A stretch of DNA of 64,000 nucleotides from Oenanthe sinensis. Lineage: Eukaryota > Streptophyta > Magnoliopsida > Apiales > Apiaceae. Of this stretch, positions 22,706 through 35,800 are shown one piece after another. Both the position numbers and the translations under genes were made by a program. Under the pieces are notes generated by a model, which saw nothing but the letters and a program-made list of their open reading frames with translations, was not told the DNA's origin and made no database searches. Location: the NCBI GenBank assembly GCA_028671895.1, contig CM053802.1:16685631-16749630 (forward strand), read 5' to 3'. The first letter of the stretch is position 1. Every line of letters starts with the position of its first letter.

Positions 22706-23304
22706 AAGGACAAATTAATTTTAAGGTCTTTGAACTATTAATCATTTTTTATCTAAGTCGCTGAACTAAAAATGTAAATTGATAGGTAATTAAAATTTTC
22801 TCATCAAAGTTCTTCCGTCAAATTTCATTAAACGTCCGTTAATTTTTGCTGACGTGACATCCTAAATAAATAAAGATAAATTAATTTTAACGTTCCTAAC
22901 ATTTCTTATGTAAGTCTCTAAAATATTAGAAATTTCTTATATAAGTCCATAAATTAAAATTTTAAATTTAAATCTCAATTTATATTAAAAATCACATTTA
23001 TTACTCTTTTATTTTTTTATTTACTTTCATTCTTTTTAGTTTATTTATTTAAAAATCACATTTTTTACTCTTTTTAGTTTATGAAAGTAAATTAAAAATA
23101 AAAAAGCAATAAATGTGATTTTTAATATAAATTGATATTTAAATTTAAATTTTCAATTTATAGACTTACACAAGAAATTTCTAATAATTTAGGGAATTAT
23201 ATAAAAAATTCATAATAGTTTAGGGACATTAAAATTAATTTATTTTTATTTAAAATGTCACATCAACAAAAGCTAACGGAAGACATTAGAATTAATTTGT
23301 CCTT
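22706..23304. mobile_element. Fold-back inverted-repeat element, about 600 bp
   Basis: Outer ends are AAGGACAAATTAATT and its complement. Inside them, most of 22870-23040 is mirrored by 23085-23250, so the single strand would fold into one long imperfect hairpin. No coding frame. Family not assigned. Confidence 0.6.
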
Positions 23305-23369
23305 AAAATTAAGCAACTCTGTGTTCCTAATTACTGCAAAACATAACAAGAAATCCTGAAAGATAATTA

Positions 23370-23775
23370 CTAGAGCTTTGCGCTTAAACGCCCAATGTAA
23401 AGATACAAGCTACTTAAATAGCTTCTCAACTTGGCTTCCAGAATTGTTCCAGGCTTCTTTTGTCCTACTCCTACATCAATCTTCCAACGCTTTCTTGTAC
23501 AGTTGTAATAGAAAGAGTGTGAGCTTGGACTGTTTATGAACATCTGGGATAGTTTATGACCTCCTGTTTCCATGCAAATTCCACAAGGTTTGGGAAGGTT
23601 TAAAAATTTCCCTTGTGTAGAGTTTACTAACTTTGTGTCTAATGTTGGTGATGAATTAAGATTGGATAGTACAGGACAATGCTCTGGTTTCGATTTGGGA
23701 ATCGAGTTAAGAAAAACAGATCTTTATAGAAACACAAATCTCTATTTTAAGTTCTTTAATCTGCGTTGAAAGCAA
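23370..23775 (-). other. Unidentified open frame following a possible splice acceptor
   Basis: On the minus strand, an AG at about 23765 is followed by about 130 open codons to a TAG at 23370. Composition is coding-like, with segments such as LPKPCGICMETGGHKLSQ and WKIDVGVGQKKPGTILEAK. A last exon or a gene remnant are both possible. I do not recognise the family and find no upstream exon. Confidence 0.3.
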
Positions 23776-24239
23776 ACACATCATTCAATATTACAGTGCC
23801 ACCAAAACATTACTTATCTGAATTTTTTCGCCTCTATTTACATGTCAATCTTTAAATGTTCAAAACCCGATTTTTGTGTGAAAAAACAAACATTTAGAGA
23901 GCAGCAAAGTCAGATATCGAGTTGGTAATGCTGTTTCGATAACTCCTGCTAATCAAATGTCTATATTATAGTTTTTGGTTCTTTTCAAATATTAAGATAA
24001 AATCCAATGTTTAATCATGACACCACAGTCACCATTATAAGAGAGTTCACACACAGTAACCTAGCTCATATGTCCCCCCAATCTTCTGTCTCACTACCAT
24101 ATATTATTGTCACCTATGACAAAGTCATGAAATCTAGGTGCAAGTAATTGTATCATTAGAGTTCAGGGGTATGGGACAGCATTTAAGCAGCGCAAGAAGG
24201 TATATCAATTAAAATGCGAGTGTTCACTTGTTATCCGCT

Positions 24240-24515
24240 AGCTCTTAAGTAGGTCACAAGTTTAAATACCTCTAATTATCTTTCCTTTTCGTGATGGAGG
24301 AGTTTTGTGGAGTGAGTACAATCTTTTTTCACAAAAGATATTTAAAAAAATAGGCCCCCAAGACGCTAATGAACAGCTCTTAAGTAGATCGCTAGTTTAA
24401 ATACCTCTAATTAGTTTTCCTTTTTGTTTCGATGAAGGAGTCTTGTGCAGTGAGTACAACATTTTTTCACAAAAGAAAAAAAATAAAGACCTCATCCTTC
24501 CAAGACGCTAGCGAA
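24240..24515. repeat. Tandem duplication, two units of 135 and 141 bp
   Basis: Unit 1 (24240-24374) and unit 2 (24375-24515) both run from AGCTCTTAAGTAG through TTTAAATACCTCTAATTA and GAGTGAGTACAA to AAGACGCTARYGAAC. The ACAAGTTTAAATACC part is weakly B-box-like. Function unknown. Confidence 0.75.
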
Positions 24516-25523
24516 CACGGACACTAAACACCCCTTAAGCAGCAACATACTTCAGTTTCACTTTCTCCCTTCCATCTTTGCATCTGTCTTACTTCTGGAA
24601 ATACTGAAATAGTCTGAGAGCTGCTAGGGTATTTTTAATTTTTTTAACATTTTCAAGGGACACATTGATGTTCACATTTTACTGTGTAATAAATAGATAT
24701 GCAAACTTAGTTAATAAAATCTGCATAACTTGTCTATTTATCTGTGTGTCACGGGTAAGCTAATATAACGGATACTCTTCTTCTTTTGATAATAATATGT
24801 TTTCGTTCAGAAATATTCTCCTTATTCTTATGGCACAAGGTGTGTTTATATTACTCTCCTTGTACTCAATTTTCAACTAGGACATACCATATATATATTT
24901 AGTTTTATTTGATTTAAGTTAGGGTTCAAGTAACACTTTGAAAACCTTAATAAGAGAAACTTGTAAGCAAGTGCAGAGTGTCTTCCACATTTCATAATTC
25001 TGAAACTGAAAGTGACTTAATAATATTTTAAACAATGAAAAAACTTGAAGTGTTTGAATTGTATTCTTATGGATGATATGCACAGAGTGTTATGAGATGA
25101 CCAAGTGTACTGCTAGACATCATCATTCTAAAGAATAATATATATACACACCCCTCCATTGGTATAGTGCCAATTATCTGTCACTAGTCAACATTAATTA
25201 ATAATGAAGGAAAGATTCTAAAATGTAGGGGGAAGAGAACTAGAAGAATCGATTTTTTAGTGCAGTGAAAAACATATAACAGAAGGTCATAAAATCATAC
25301 ATATATGTCATATATACTGTCTAATTTACAGACAGACTTGGAATGAAAACTGACCTGAGCGATCTACTTTATAATCACTACATTATTTTTGCTTTTTATA
25401 CAACAAAAACAACTACATCTCTCTTCTATTACAAGAAAGACATTGCTTTGCATTGACATATATTACAAATGTTCTACCCAAGCAAACATCTCCGAGCACC
25501 AAAATTTAGCCCTTTTTACTTGA

Positions 25524-28500
25524 CTAAAGTTTCTCGTTGTTCTTGATAGGATCCTCTTTTTTACTACCGTCTTTCCTGATGACTATTCCAATTAATTTGT
25601 TCGGATCCGCATCCTCCAGCATTTGAACTATTGTCCTCATTGTTGGCCTTGATGCTGGCTGTCTTGCGGTGCACAAAATGGCAATTTTTAGAACCTTGAT
25701 TGCCTCTTCCTGGTATGCTTCGCGTATACGTGAATCAATAACGCTTAGAACGGTTTCTTTGGTTTTCAGTTTGCTGCAAACCCAACTCACTATGTCCTTG
25801 TTATCTCCATATTCCGGTTCAATTGGTCTTTTTCCGGACACTAGCTCCATCAACACCACTCCAAAGCTATACACATCACTCTTCTCACTTACTTTGTATG
25901 TGTATCCATATTCTGCAAAATCAGTTTCAGAAATAAATTTACAACGATAATTTATCTAATAAAAGCCGTTGGCATGACTCATAAGTCAGAACAAGCAGCT
26001 TCGAACAAAATGACACTAATAACACACAAATTCAACATTACATGTATAGTAATAGAATAATATACCTGGAGCAATATAGCCATGTGTTCCTGCAATAACA
26101 TGAGTTGTGTTATTTGTTGGATTTGCTTGAACAATTTTCGCCAGCCCAAAATCTGCAATCCGGGGCTTCATAAACTTATCTAACAATATGTTACTTGACT
26201 TGACGTCACGATGAAGCACCGGCTTCTCACAATTATGATGTAAATACTCGAGTCCTTTCGCGGCTCCAAGTGCTATTTCATACCTTGTGTTCCAATCAAT
26301 CACCATTTTCTCACTGGTATGAAGCCTATCCCATAAGCTTCCATTAGGCATGTATTCATAAACTAACAAGCTCGAGTCTTCGCTTGTAATACTGCAGTAC
26401 AATTTTACCACATTAACGTGTCGAATAGAACTCAAAGTTTGTACCTCTGCATCAAACTCAGGGGACTTCTTACCACTTGACAGCATAGGCGAAGTTGTTC
26501 GGATCTTTTTCCGGACATTAGAATCCGAATGCCAAATGTGTTTTACTGCTAATTCAATACCATTTGGAAGATGAACTCTATATACATTCCCTGACCCTCC
26601 TTTTCCAATAAGATTCTCTTGCTTGACTGAATCAAGAATCTCATCTTCAGTAAAAGTCAACACATGGAATGACTTTACATCCCAAGAATCTTCTTTCAAT
26701 GAACGTTTGTGAATATCCTTCACACTCTTCTTCAAGTGAAAGTAACAAGCCAACGAAATAAGCAAGACAGCAAAACCAACCACAAAGCAAGCAATAAGGG
26801 TTCGAGTCTCAGAAGAAACACTGGATTTTGACGAACACTGCCTGAAAAACTTGATGTTCTGACTGCAAAGACCATCATTTCCCGCAAAGCTACCATTATA
26901 GGCTTCAATAGAAAGGGACTGAGGAATTAGTCCAGACAATCTATTGTTGGATAAATCAAGAAGACTTAACCTTAAAGAAGACAAACTTGATGGAATTGGA
27001 CCGGAGAGTTGATTCATGGATATGTTCAGTGAATTTAGCGTCGGTAAATCTCCAAGATTAGCCGGAATATCTCCTGAAAGTGAGTTGCGCGCCATGTTTA
27101 AATCTGTCAGCGATTTGCATGTAGCTAGTGAACTTGGTATGGTACCAGATAACATGTTCTCTTGCAAATAAAGGCTAGTCAACTCTTTCAATTTGCCAAT
27201 AGAATCCGGAATTTTGCCCGAGAAATGATTATAACTCGTATCGATTTTTACCAAAGAGGAAACTTGTGATATCTCCATTGGCAATTCACCGGAAAATTTG
27301 TTGTTAGCCAAATTCAATTCCGATAATGACTTTGCATCTCCAAGTTTAGAAGATACCGGACCATCAAAATTATTCATTGCAAGATCAATAATGGTCACAT
27401 TTGGTAGTCCCCATAATCCACTAGGAACAATTCCAGAAAGCGAATTGTTGCTAACACGGAAACGTGTTAAAGTTGTACAATTCACATAATTTTCCGGGAT
27501 TTCACCGACAAACTTGTTCTGAAGAATCAACAGCTCCTCCATCTTCCCTTTTTTACACATATTTGGCGGTATAAAACCACTGAATGAATTCTCGGAGATG
27601 TCAATGTATTCAAAATCAGCCCAAGAACCAAGTCTTTGAGGTACGGTTCCCGTGAATTTGTTTGTGTAAAGTGACAAGAACAACAAGTTCTTGAAATCTC
27701 CGAATTCAGGTGGCATTTCACCTGATAAATTGTTTTCAAATAGCTGTATTGATTCTATCTGAGACATAAATCCGAGCTCGGATATATCACCTTCTAATAA
27801 ATTTGTCGATGCATCAAAATTCTTCAAGTTTGTCAGGTTTCGAAGTCCAGTTGGTATTTTTCCTGTCAACTCATTGTTGTAAAGCTCTAGCTGCCATAAA
27901 TTCCGAAGATTTGAAATCTCATAAGGAATCTCTCCTGTCAGATAATTATCAGATAACTCTAAATCTACCAGCTCTGTCAGGTTTCCGATCTCAGGTGGGA
28001 TTTTCCCTTCTATACTACAACCTGTCAAGTACAACCAGGTTAATTTTTTGAGCTTCAGAACTTGTTTAGGAAATGGACTCTTATCAAATTGATTATCACC
28101 CAGGCTTAGTATGGAAAGATTTGACATGTTTTCGAGTGAATTCCACGGAAATTTCCCTGAAAATTCACTTTTGTTTAAATAAAGAGTGGTCAGCTTAGTA
28201 AGAGATGATATATCAGGAACTGTATTCGAAAAATTATTGTTACCGAGATCTAAATAACGTAACTCAGTACAGTTATTTAGATCTTCGGTAACTGGACCAA
28301 CTAAATAGTTGGCCCCTAGAGAAAGTTTCTCTAACGATCCTAGCTTGCATATGGAATCGAAAGGAAACTTTCCCGAGAGATGCTGGTTTGAGAGGTCGAT
28401 TTCGCTAACCGAATTCCCTCGGTTGCATGTAATTCCTTGGAACTTACATACGGGCTTATTCGAATCCCAGGAATCGAATAAGCCCGTATTAGAATCTTTA

Positions 28501-28622
28501 AAAGCAGATTTGATAGTTAGAAGAAGTTGGAGGTCGTCAGAGTTTGCGAAAGAGAAAAGGGAGAATAAAGAGAGGATGCAAAGGAAGGAAAAGGTCGGCC
28601 AGAAAGTGGTTGCCGGCGACAT
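25524..28622 (-). CDS. LRR receptor-like kinase, HAIKU2/RLK7 type (2 exons)
   Basis: Exon 1 is 28622-26066 and exon 2 is 25912-25524, giving about 981 residues. The 153 bp intron (26065 GT to 25913 AG) sits in phase 1 within the APE Glu codon, the same place as in the other kinase gene here. The protein has a signal peptide (to about residue 28), an LRR ectodomain, a membrane span (RTLIACFVVGFAVLLISLAC), a P-loop IGKGGSGNVY, AVKHIW, HRDVK and DFGLAK. It matches Arabidopsis RLK7 and IKU2 along its length. RLK7 perceives PIP peptides in immunity and IKU2 controls endosperm and seed size. I cannot decide which is the ortholog. The activation segment reads GTHGYIAP where relatives have GTYGYIAP. 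Confidence 0.9.
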
Positions 28623-29707
28623 ATCAAAAGGTGGACGTAGTGGAGAGATTTGGTGAAAGTCTTTGTTAATATGACTTGTGTTTGAAGAAGAGTAGTGTCA
28701 TTTTATCTTGTTGCCATTTCTCACTCACTCCCTTGTAATGAACTGTTTGTTAGTTAGTGCTGACGGTGAGTCGCTTTTTTCACCATTGTTTTTGGTTTTG
28801 TCAGTAGTGCAACTGCAATCATTTCCCACATACACAATTATTAATACACATAAAATGCATGTAAATAGTAAAACTCTTCAACATATAAGTAAAATCATAT
28901 ACGTCGGTGTGATTTTGTTTCACCCCTGCATGCATGTAAAAAGTTAATAGCTAACCTTATGTTATTTGCGGAGCTACATACGGACTCCTAGAATCTAAGA
29001 CCTTCATTATAATAAAAAATAATTATATTAAAAAATTTTAGAATCCATATAAATGAAAAAAACTGATTGATAGTTATTTATTTTATTTTAGCTCCCATCC
29101 TTTTACTTTTCTAATTTTTTACTCCGTCACTCTATTATTATGTTTGCACAGTTATATTTGGATCGAAATCACGAAATTTGGGGAGAACTGAAAATTGCAC
29201 GGTATATATTAAGATAAATTAAATATTATGCAATTTTCAATTCAATGAAGCAACAATATTATAACTGTGTATTTGTGAATACTTTTAAAAATATAACTTT
29301 ATAATATTACGGATCATGCATAGATGTTTATTAATATTATTTTGAGGATGTGGAAATAGAGTTTTAACGTACATATTTTATTGTATGAGCGTCTGATAAT
29401 AACCATTTTGATTGCTGGCAAGTACCAAGTAGTGTGTGTACAGATTACAGAAATGGAGCAAGAGTCAATACGGGCGGCTAGTTTCTATCCCCACGTACAC
29501 CCAGAGACACACATATATGATATGATGTCTGTGTCTATATACGAATGAAAGTGATATTCATATTAATCGGAATTATCATCTGCACTTTCGTTTCCCTGTG
29601 ACCCCCCTTCTCTTATTTTCTTTTGTCTTTTTTCCTCCTCCAGCTTTTAGCTCAGATCTTTAGATATCACACACGTTGTTCCAGAATACTGGAATCGAAA
29701 TTAGATG

Positions 29708-30292
29708 ATGAAGGTACCGTTTATTGATTAATCGAATAATCGGTGATTAATAATTGTATTAATCGGAAATAATTTATTTTAATAAATAATAATATATAAT
29801 TATATTTAAACATTTTTAAATTATTATAAAATTATAATGAAAAAAATATCATATATCAGTAATCCATATATATTTAGATGTTAACATTTACGAAAAAATC
29901 ACATATCATTAACATTTTAAATGGTTTATACTTAATAATCATTATTTAATATTTAATTTTAATAGTTATTACATAATATATCATACAATTATTAGAAATT
30001 TGAGAAAGTATTTAAAATTTATGAAATATTTAGAGTCATACAACCCATATTCATTGTAAACTTGTAATAAAAATATATTAGTTATTAATTTTTTAAAAAT
30101 TTTAATTTTTTTTAAATAAAATAATTTTTACCGATTTTGACCGTTTCAACCAATTTTTGACCGTTTCGGTCAATTTTTTCCATCTCAACCGATTTTTGAC
30201 TATTTAAAAAAATGTTTTTTATCCGATTTGGATTAATCAAGACAGGATCCGGTCGTCTTGTCGATTAATCGGTAAGATGACCATCTTTTAGA
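29708..30292. repeat. Possible diverged inverted-repeat element with GATTAATCG ends
   Basis: TTGATTAATCGAATAATCGG near the left end is mirrored by CGATTAATCGGTAAGATG near the right end. Inside, at 30130-30200, a TTTTGACCGTTTC-like unit is repeated about four times. No clear target duplication. Confidence 0.35.
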
Positions 30293-30592
30293 ATGCTGAT
30301 CACACGATTTTCAAAATTTAGTCCATAATTTATAAAACAATTTTTTTACCAAGATAGAGAATTTTAACCATACTCCGGAACCAGAATTTTCAAATAATCA
30401 AGGTTAAATTAATAAATATTGATTTTTAGAGTTTATTCGAGATTCAAAATCAAAATTTACTAATTTTTAATTAAAAATCATGATTTTAAAAATATTTTTT
30501 TATTAATTTTTAAAGGTCAACCGGAACTAGAATTTGATACCCTTATTTCCGCCCTGCTAATGAACCCTTGTTTCCGCCCTGCTAATGATTTT

Positions 30593-30975
30593 ACTTTGGT
30601 AAATGGATACAGTCATACAGAGTAACAGATATGTAATTAAATTTACAGGATATGAATTTAGAATAATTTTTTTATGGAAAAATAATTGTAGTTTGCAAAA
30701 TATATGATTTGCAAATTGATAACTATTTAAACATCACAGAGGGATACCGCAATATGCCAATATTCATCTCGTGAAGGCTTGGGTAAAGTACATTAAACTA
30801 TTTAGACTGTTGAACATGAACTATCCGTTTAATAATTTTTCTTACGTAAATGGATACAGATATGCAAGTAAAATTGCAGGAAACAAATTTGGAATAATTT
30901 TTTTTGTTTTGGCAAAATAATTGTAGTTTGCAAAATATTCATCTCAGAAAGCTCAATGAGTACATTGAACTATTC
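30593..30975. repeat. Imperfect tandem duplication, second unit shortened
   Basis: 30593-30807 and 30843-30975 share the same series of blocks: GTAAATGGATACAG, TTACAGGA, GGAATAATTTTTTT, ATAATTGTAGTTTGCAAAAT, CATCTC and GTACATTRAACTATT. The second unit lacks about 70 bp from the middle. Confidence 0.6.
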
Positions 30976-31013
30976 ACGTACTGACAAAAAAGTTTGTCAT
31001 GTTATCGTATGCA

Positions 31014-31246
31014 CCATTGTGACCGTTTGGAGTTCCTTAAATTTAAAATAAGTAACTTATTTTATTTTCATTTTTTACATATTTTCATTTTTTTTAAAGA
31101 TAAATATTTATTTTAGAATTTTAAAACCAAATATTATTTTTAAAATAAAAAATAAGTTACTTATTTTCAAAAAAAGTACATACATCCCTATTTTTTCCCG
31201 AAAATAAGGACTTATTTCCGGAAATAAGCGGTAACCAAACAGCCCC
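31014..31246. mobile_element. Possible small MITE with GTTTGG ends
   Basis: The left end TGACCGTTTGGAGTTCC and the complement of the right end GGGGCTGTTTGGTTACC are partly inverted. Internal AAATAAGTAACTTATTTT is nearly repeated in inverted form. No target duplication identified. Confidence 0.4.
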
Positions 31247-31968
31247 ATTATCTACTCTTTTCGTTCTATATTATTTATAATTATTATAATTTTTTCCTAA
31301 ATATTTTAGAAAGTATTGAAAAGATAGTTCATTTATTTTATAAATTATTTTTAACTATAATTTTTTAATAAAATTTAATATTTAAATACTCTTTTTTTAA
31401 AAAAATTTAAAAAACGTATAAATAATTTAGATTTTAGAATGAAGAAAGTAGATGCTTTCTGCACTATAACAAAACAATACGTGAGATTTAGTTGAAATCG
31501 TTTAAAACGCTAGACGGCATACGCTAATACACACACAATCCCCTACAACGGGCTACAAGTTCATATATTTGAATATTTATTTATTCAATAAATATATTAG
31601 AAAAAGAAATTAGAAAGCAAACTTGTTCCCATTTCACCCTATATAAAAAAAGGTTCCTACTTGGCACGTTCGCTCTGTGCTCAATTATTTTAAGTTAAAC
31701 AAGAGTACGAGTACTACTAATCCACTTCTACTTGGGTAATGATTGGTAAACATTTTAGTTACTGATAGTCTGATAGATTTGACTCGAGCATTAAAAAGCA
31801 GCCAGTGAGTTGTGGAAGCTTGTTAATGGGTGGCTCTCATAAACAATTCCAATATATCTTATCTGTATCCATTTTCTAATATTTTATAGGGTTTTTTTTT
31901 TGTTTTCATTTAAGTCAATTCAACCTATTATTTTAAAAGACATTATTATTTATTTATTTTAAAAATAA

Positions 31969-32032
31969 ACAACATGCATTTAACTAATTACACACTTTGA
32001 ACAACATGCATTTGACTAATTACACACTTTGA
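31969..32032. repeat. Tandem duplication of a 32 bp unit
   Basis: ACAACATGCATTTRACTAAT followed by TACACACTTTGA occurs at 31969-32000 and 32001-32032 with one mismatch. Confidence 0.9.
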
Positions 32033-32097
32033 CGGGTGCGATGGGATAATATGGTAGGTTAATGGATAGTGGGTTAATTAAGTTAATTAAATCGAAC

Positions 32098-32209
32098 AAG
32101 AAATAGTTAGCAGTTGTGATATATCTTTCTCATACATGTTTATATATCGTGACTCTTATGTCAAATAATTTAAAGAAGCATTCCTGATAATCCAAAGAAA
32201 AATGTTAGA
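32098..32209 (+). repeat. Left 112 bp direct repeat flanking the LINE (long target duplication)
   Basis: Begins AAGAAATAGTTAGCAGTTG and ends AAAATGTTAGA. Identical base for base to 36896-37007. LINE coding sequence begins immediately after it. Confidence 0.92.
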
Positions 32210-32812
32210 AACTTTAAGTATGAACGATTAGGGAGTTTTTGTTTTGTTTGTGGAGTTTTGGGGCATACTGAGAGAGACTGCAATGTTGTCTATGCTAACC
32301 CAGAAAAAGAAGTTGAACGTGCCTACGGAGTATGGTTGAGGGCACCAAATCGGAATGCCAAACAGAATACAGGTGCACGGTGGTTACGGAACATGAACGG
32401 TGGCTGGGCTGGTAATGGAGAGGGGTCGAGTTCGCAGGCAGGTGGGCATGACAGCCAAGAAATAGTTCAGGCGAGATTCAAGGAAGATGGAGGAGTTGTG
32501 CGTGAGTTACGTGGGGATAATGGGTCAGTTATGGTTGCTACGCGAAATCAAGGGGATAGGTTGTTGGAAAGTGATAATTCAAATGAAGATGAATTGGAGG
32601 GAGAATTACATGATGGCGGAAATATTGTTTTGGACTTAAAGCGACGTCGCGTGGATATAGAAAGGGCTATAACTGATAGTGGGCCAGTTAAAATGCAAAC
32701 AGACGGGCCTGGGTCAGAAACAACACAAGTGATAGAACAAATACGAGAAATTATCGATCCAAAAAACGGGAAGATGGCGGGCTCTGTGGATCAGGCCCGC
32801 TTAGAATTATGA
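32210..32812 (+). pseudogene. LINE ORF1, C-terminal part with CCHC zinc knuckle
   Basis: The frame is open from the truncated end of the element. It encodes FCFVCGVLGHTERDC, the zf-CCHC_4-type knuckle of plant LINE ORF1 proteins, followed by a polar low-complexity tail and a TGA at 32810-32812. The DUF4283-type N-terminal half is missing. Its stop overlaps the start codon of ORF2 in the tetranucleotide ATGA (32809-32812), suggesting termination-reinitiation for ORF2. Confidence 0.85.
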
Positions 32813-35800
32813 GCCTTCTAGTGTGGAACTGTCGTGGGCTGGCCAACCCACGAGCAATTAGGTTTCTAAAAGAAATCGTTAATCAGCATAGGCCCAGTTT
32901 AATTTTCTTGTCTGAAACTTTAGTAAAAAAGAAAAAAGTAGAGAGGGTTTGTAAATTAATTAATTTTATGGGCTGTTTGGCTGTTGATGCACGTGGTCAT
33001 GGAGGAGGTCTCGCACTTTTTTGGAAGAATGAAGGAGGGGTGGAGATTAAAGAGAGTAGTCAGAATTTTATTGATTTTGAGGTCACCTGCGAGCAGATTG
33101 GCAGATGGCGATATACAGGCTTTTACGGTTGTCCAGAAAGGAGTAGAAGGCGTGAATCGTGGGAGATAATAAGGAGGTTAGCTGTTAATTCTTCTTTACC
33201 GTGGTGCGTTGTCGGAGATTTCAATGATCTAATGTTTGCTCATGAGAAGGTTGGGGGGAGATGTCATCCGAGATGGTTATTGGATGGGTTTACAGAGGTA
33301 GTGAGTGATTGTGGGTTAAGTGATTTAGGTTTTGTGGGTAGTAAGTACACATGGGAGAGATCAAGGGGTACTTCTTCATGGGTTCAAGAACGGCTTGACA
33401 GGGGGTTAGGTAATCAGGGGTGAAAGGATTTCTTTCCTTTAGTAGAAGTAAAGGTCTTAGATGTGTCGACTTCAGACCATCTACCTTTATTTTTGGAGTT
33501 AAATAGGATGATATATGTACCAAGGAGGAAGAGATTCCGTTTCGAGAATATGTGGGTTCGGGATTCGGAGTGTTTCAATTTGATTCAAAATTGTTGGAGT
33601 AATATAGACTCAGATAATATTGTGGAGAAAGTTAGGTACTGTACGTTGAAGTTAGAGGAGTGGGGTGGGGGAAAGGGGAAGGAAATGCATCAAAAAATTA
33701 AGAACTGTCGAGGTTAATTGAGGAAGTATAGATCGAGAAGGGATGCTTGTGGAGTTCGAAGGTATGATGAAGTGAGGGGGGAATTCCTTAAGCTGTTGGA
33801 GCAACAAGAAGTGTATTGGAAACAAAGGGTAAAGCAATTCTGGTTGAAGGAAGGAGATAAAAACACTAAGTTCTTTCATAATTTTGCATCGGGACAGAAA
33901 AGGAGCAATCAGTTGAAAGGGTTAAAGGACACAAATGGCGTTTGGAGGGAGGACAATATGGATATTCAAGGTATTATTACTGAATACTTTTCGAGGTTAT
34001 TTAGTACATCCGCAGATGCAGATGGTTTATCAGAATGGGAGACGGTTCAGAGAGTTAGTGATGAGCATAATGTACAATTGTGTCTTCCAATAACTAGTGA
34101 GGAAGTGAAGGCTGCTGTCGATGCTATGCACCCTGATAAATCACCAGGGTGTGATGGGTTGAATCCGGATTTTTATCAAGCATTTTGGAGCATTGTTGGG
34201 GTAGATGTGGTCAGATTTTGCCAAGTTTTCTTTGATACAGGACAACTTCCATTAGATATAAATCGAACTTTGGTTTGCCTCATCCCTAAAGTCAAACAAC
34301 CTCAACAAATGACAGATTTACGGCCAATTTCATTGTGCAATGTTTTGTTCAGAATTTTATCTAAAGTATTGGCGAATAGGTTGAAAATGTGTCTACCAAC
34401 ATTGATTTCGGATAAACAGAGTGCCTTTGTTGAAGGAAGGATGCTTACTGATAATGCATTGATTGCCTTTGAAGTAAATCATTACATAAAGAGGCGTACG
34501 CAGGGAGTGAATGGGGTTGCTGGGCTCAAAATTGATGTGTCTAAAGCATACGACAGGCTTGAATGGGGTTTCTTGGAGAGTATGCTTCATAAATTTGGGT
34601 TTAATCAGTTGTGGATTCAGAGGATTATGTTGTGTGTGAGAACTGTTACATATAGTTTTCTTCAAAATGGTATGGAGTTTGGGGAGATTCAACCGCAACG
34701 TGGAATTAGGCAGGGGGATCCAATATCTCCGTATCTTTATATCTTATGTGCGGAAGGGTTGAGTTCAATTATCAGACGAAATGAAGAGGTGGGACTAATA
34801 CATGGGTTCAAAATTGCGAGGGGGGCACCACCTATTTCTCACCTTTTTTTTGCTGATGATTGTTACTTATTTTTTAAAGCTACAAGAGGAGAGGCTGGGG
34901 TTATGAAGAATGTGCTGTTGCGTTATGAAACCATATCAGGTCAGGCTATAAACTTTAATAAATCCAGTATTATTTTCAGTCCAAATACTACTGAAGCAAA
35001 TAGGGAGTTGATATGTGGGACTTTTGGAGTAACTGAGGTTTTTAGCCCAGGTAAGTATATTGGCTTACCAATGTCGTTGGGGAGAAATAAGGCGGATGCT
35101 TTTGGTTTTTTAGTGGATCGGGTAGAACAGAAGCTTCAAGGCTGGAAAAACAAATCTGTGTCAAAGGCAGGAAAAGTAACTTTGTTGAAAAGTGCAGCAC
35201 AGTCGATTCCAAATTTCTGGATGAACCTTTTACTTTTGCCAGCTCTAGTGTGTGACAGAATTCAAAAAAAGATGAATGGATTTTGGTGGGGTAATGGAGG
35301 GAATAGCAGAGGAATTAGGTGGATGTCATGGGAGAACATGTGTGGGATAAAAGAAGAGGGTGGGTTGGGATTTAGAGAACTGAATAAATTTAATATTGCT
35401 ATGCTTGCAAAACAGGGGTGGAGGCTTCTAAATGGTGATAATCAGCTTGTCACGAGTATTATGAAGGCTAGATATTATCCTAATTCTGATTTTCTAAGTG
35501 CATCTCTGGGGTCAAATCCAAGCTATATGTGGAGAAGTATTATGGAAGCACAAGACGTGATAAAGCAAGGATGTAGAAGACGGATTGGAAATGGTGAAAG
35601 TACGAGGGTGTGGCAGGTTCCATGGTTGCCATGTAATGAGAATGGGTTCTTAACGACAATGATGCCACATGAATTGGAGAGTATAACAGTAAGAGGGTTA
35701 ATGACAGATGAAGGAAATCATTGGGATGACGAAGTATTGAGGAACATTTGCAATGAGAGAGATGTGGAGATGATACGGAGAATTCCATTACCTATGAACA

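Larger units (their letters stand above)
23305..25523. other. Intergenic region between the two receptor kinases
   Basis: It contains an unassigned minus-strand open frame (23370-23775) and a tandem duplication (24240-24515). The final ~200 bp is the 3' flank of the IKU2/RLK7-like gene. Nothing else supported. Confidence 0.5.
28623..32097. other. Intergenic region with diverged repeats
   Basis: It begins with the 5' flank of the IKU2/RLK7-like gene. No supported gene. Repeats are listed separately at 29708-30292, 30593-30975, 31014-31246 and 31969-32032. Confidence 0.5.
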
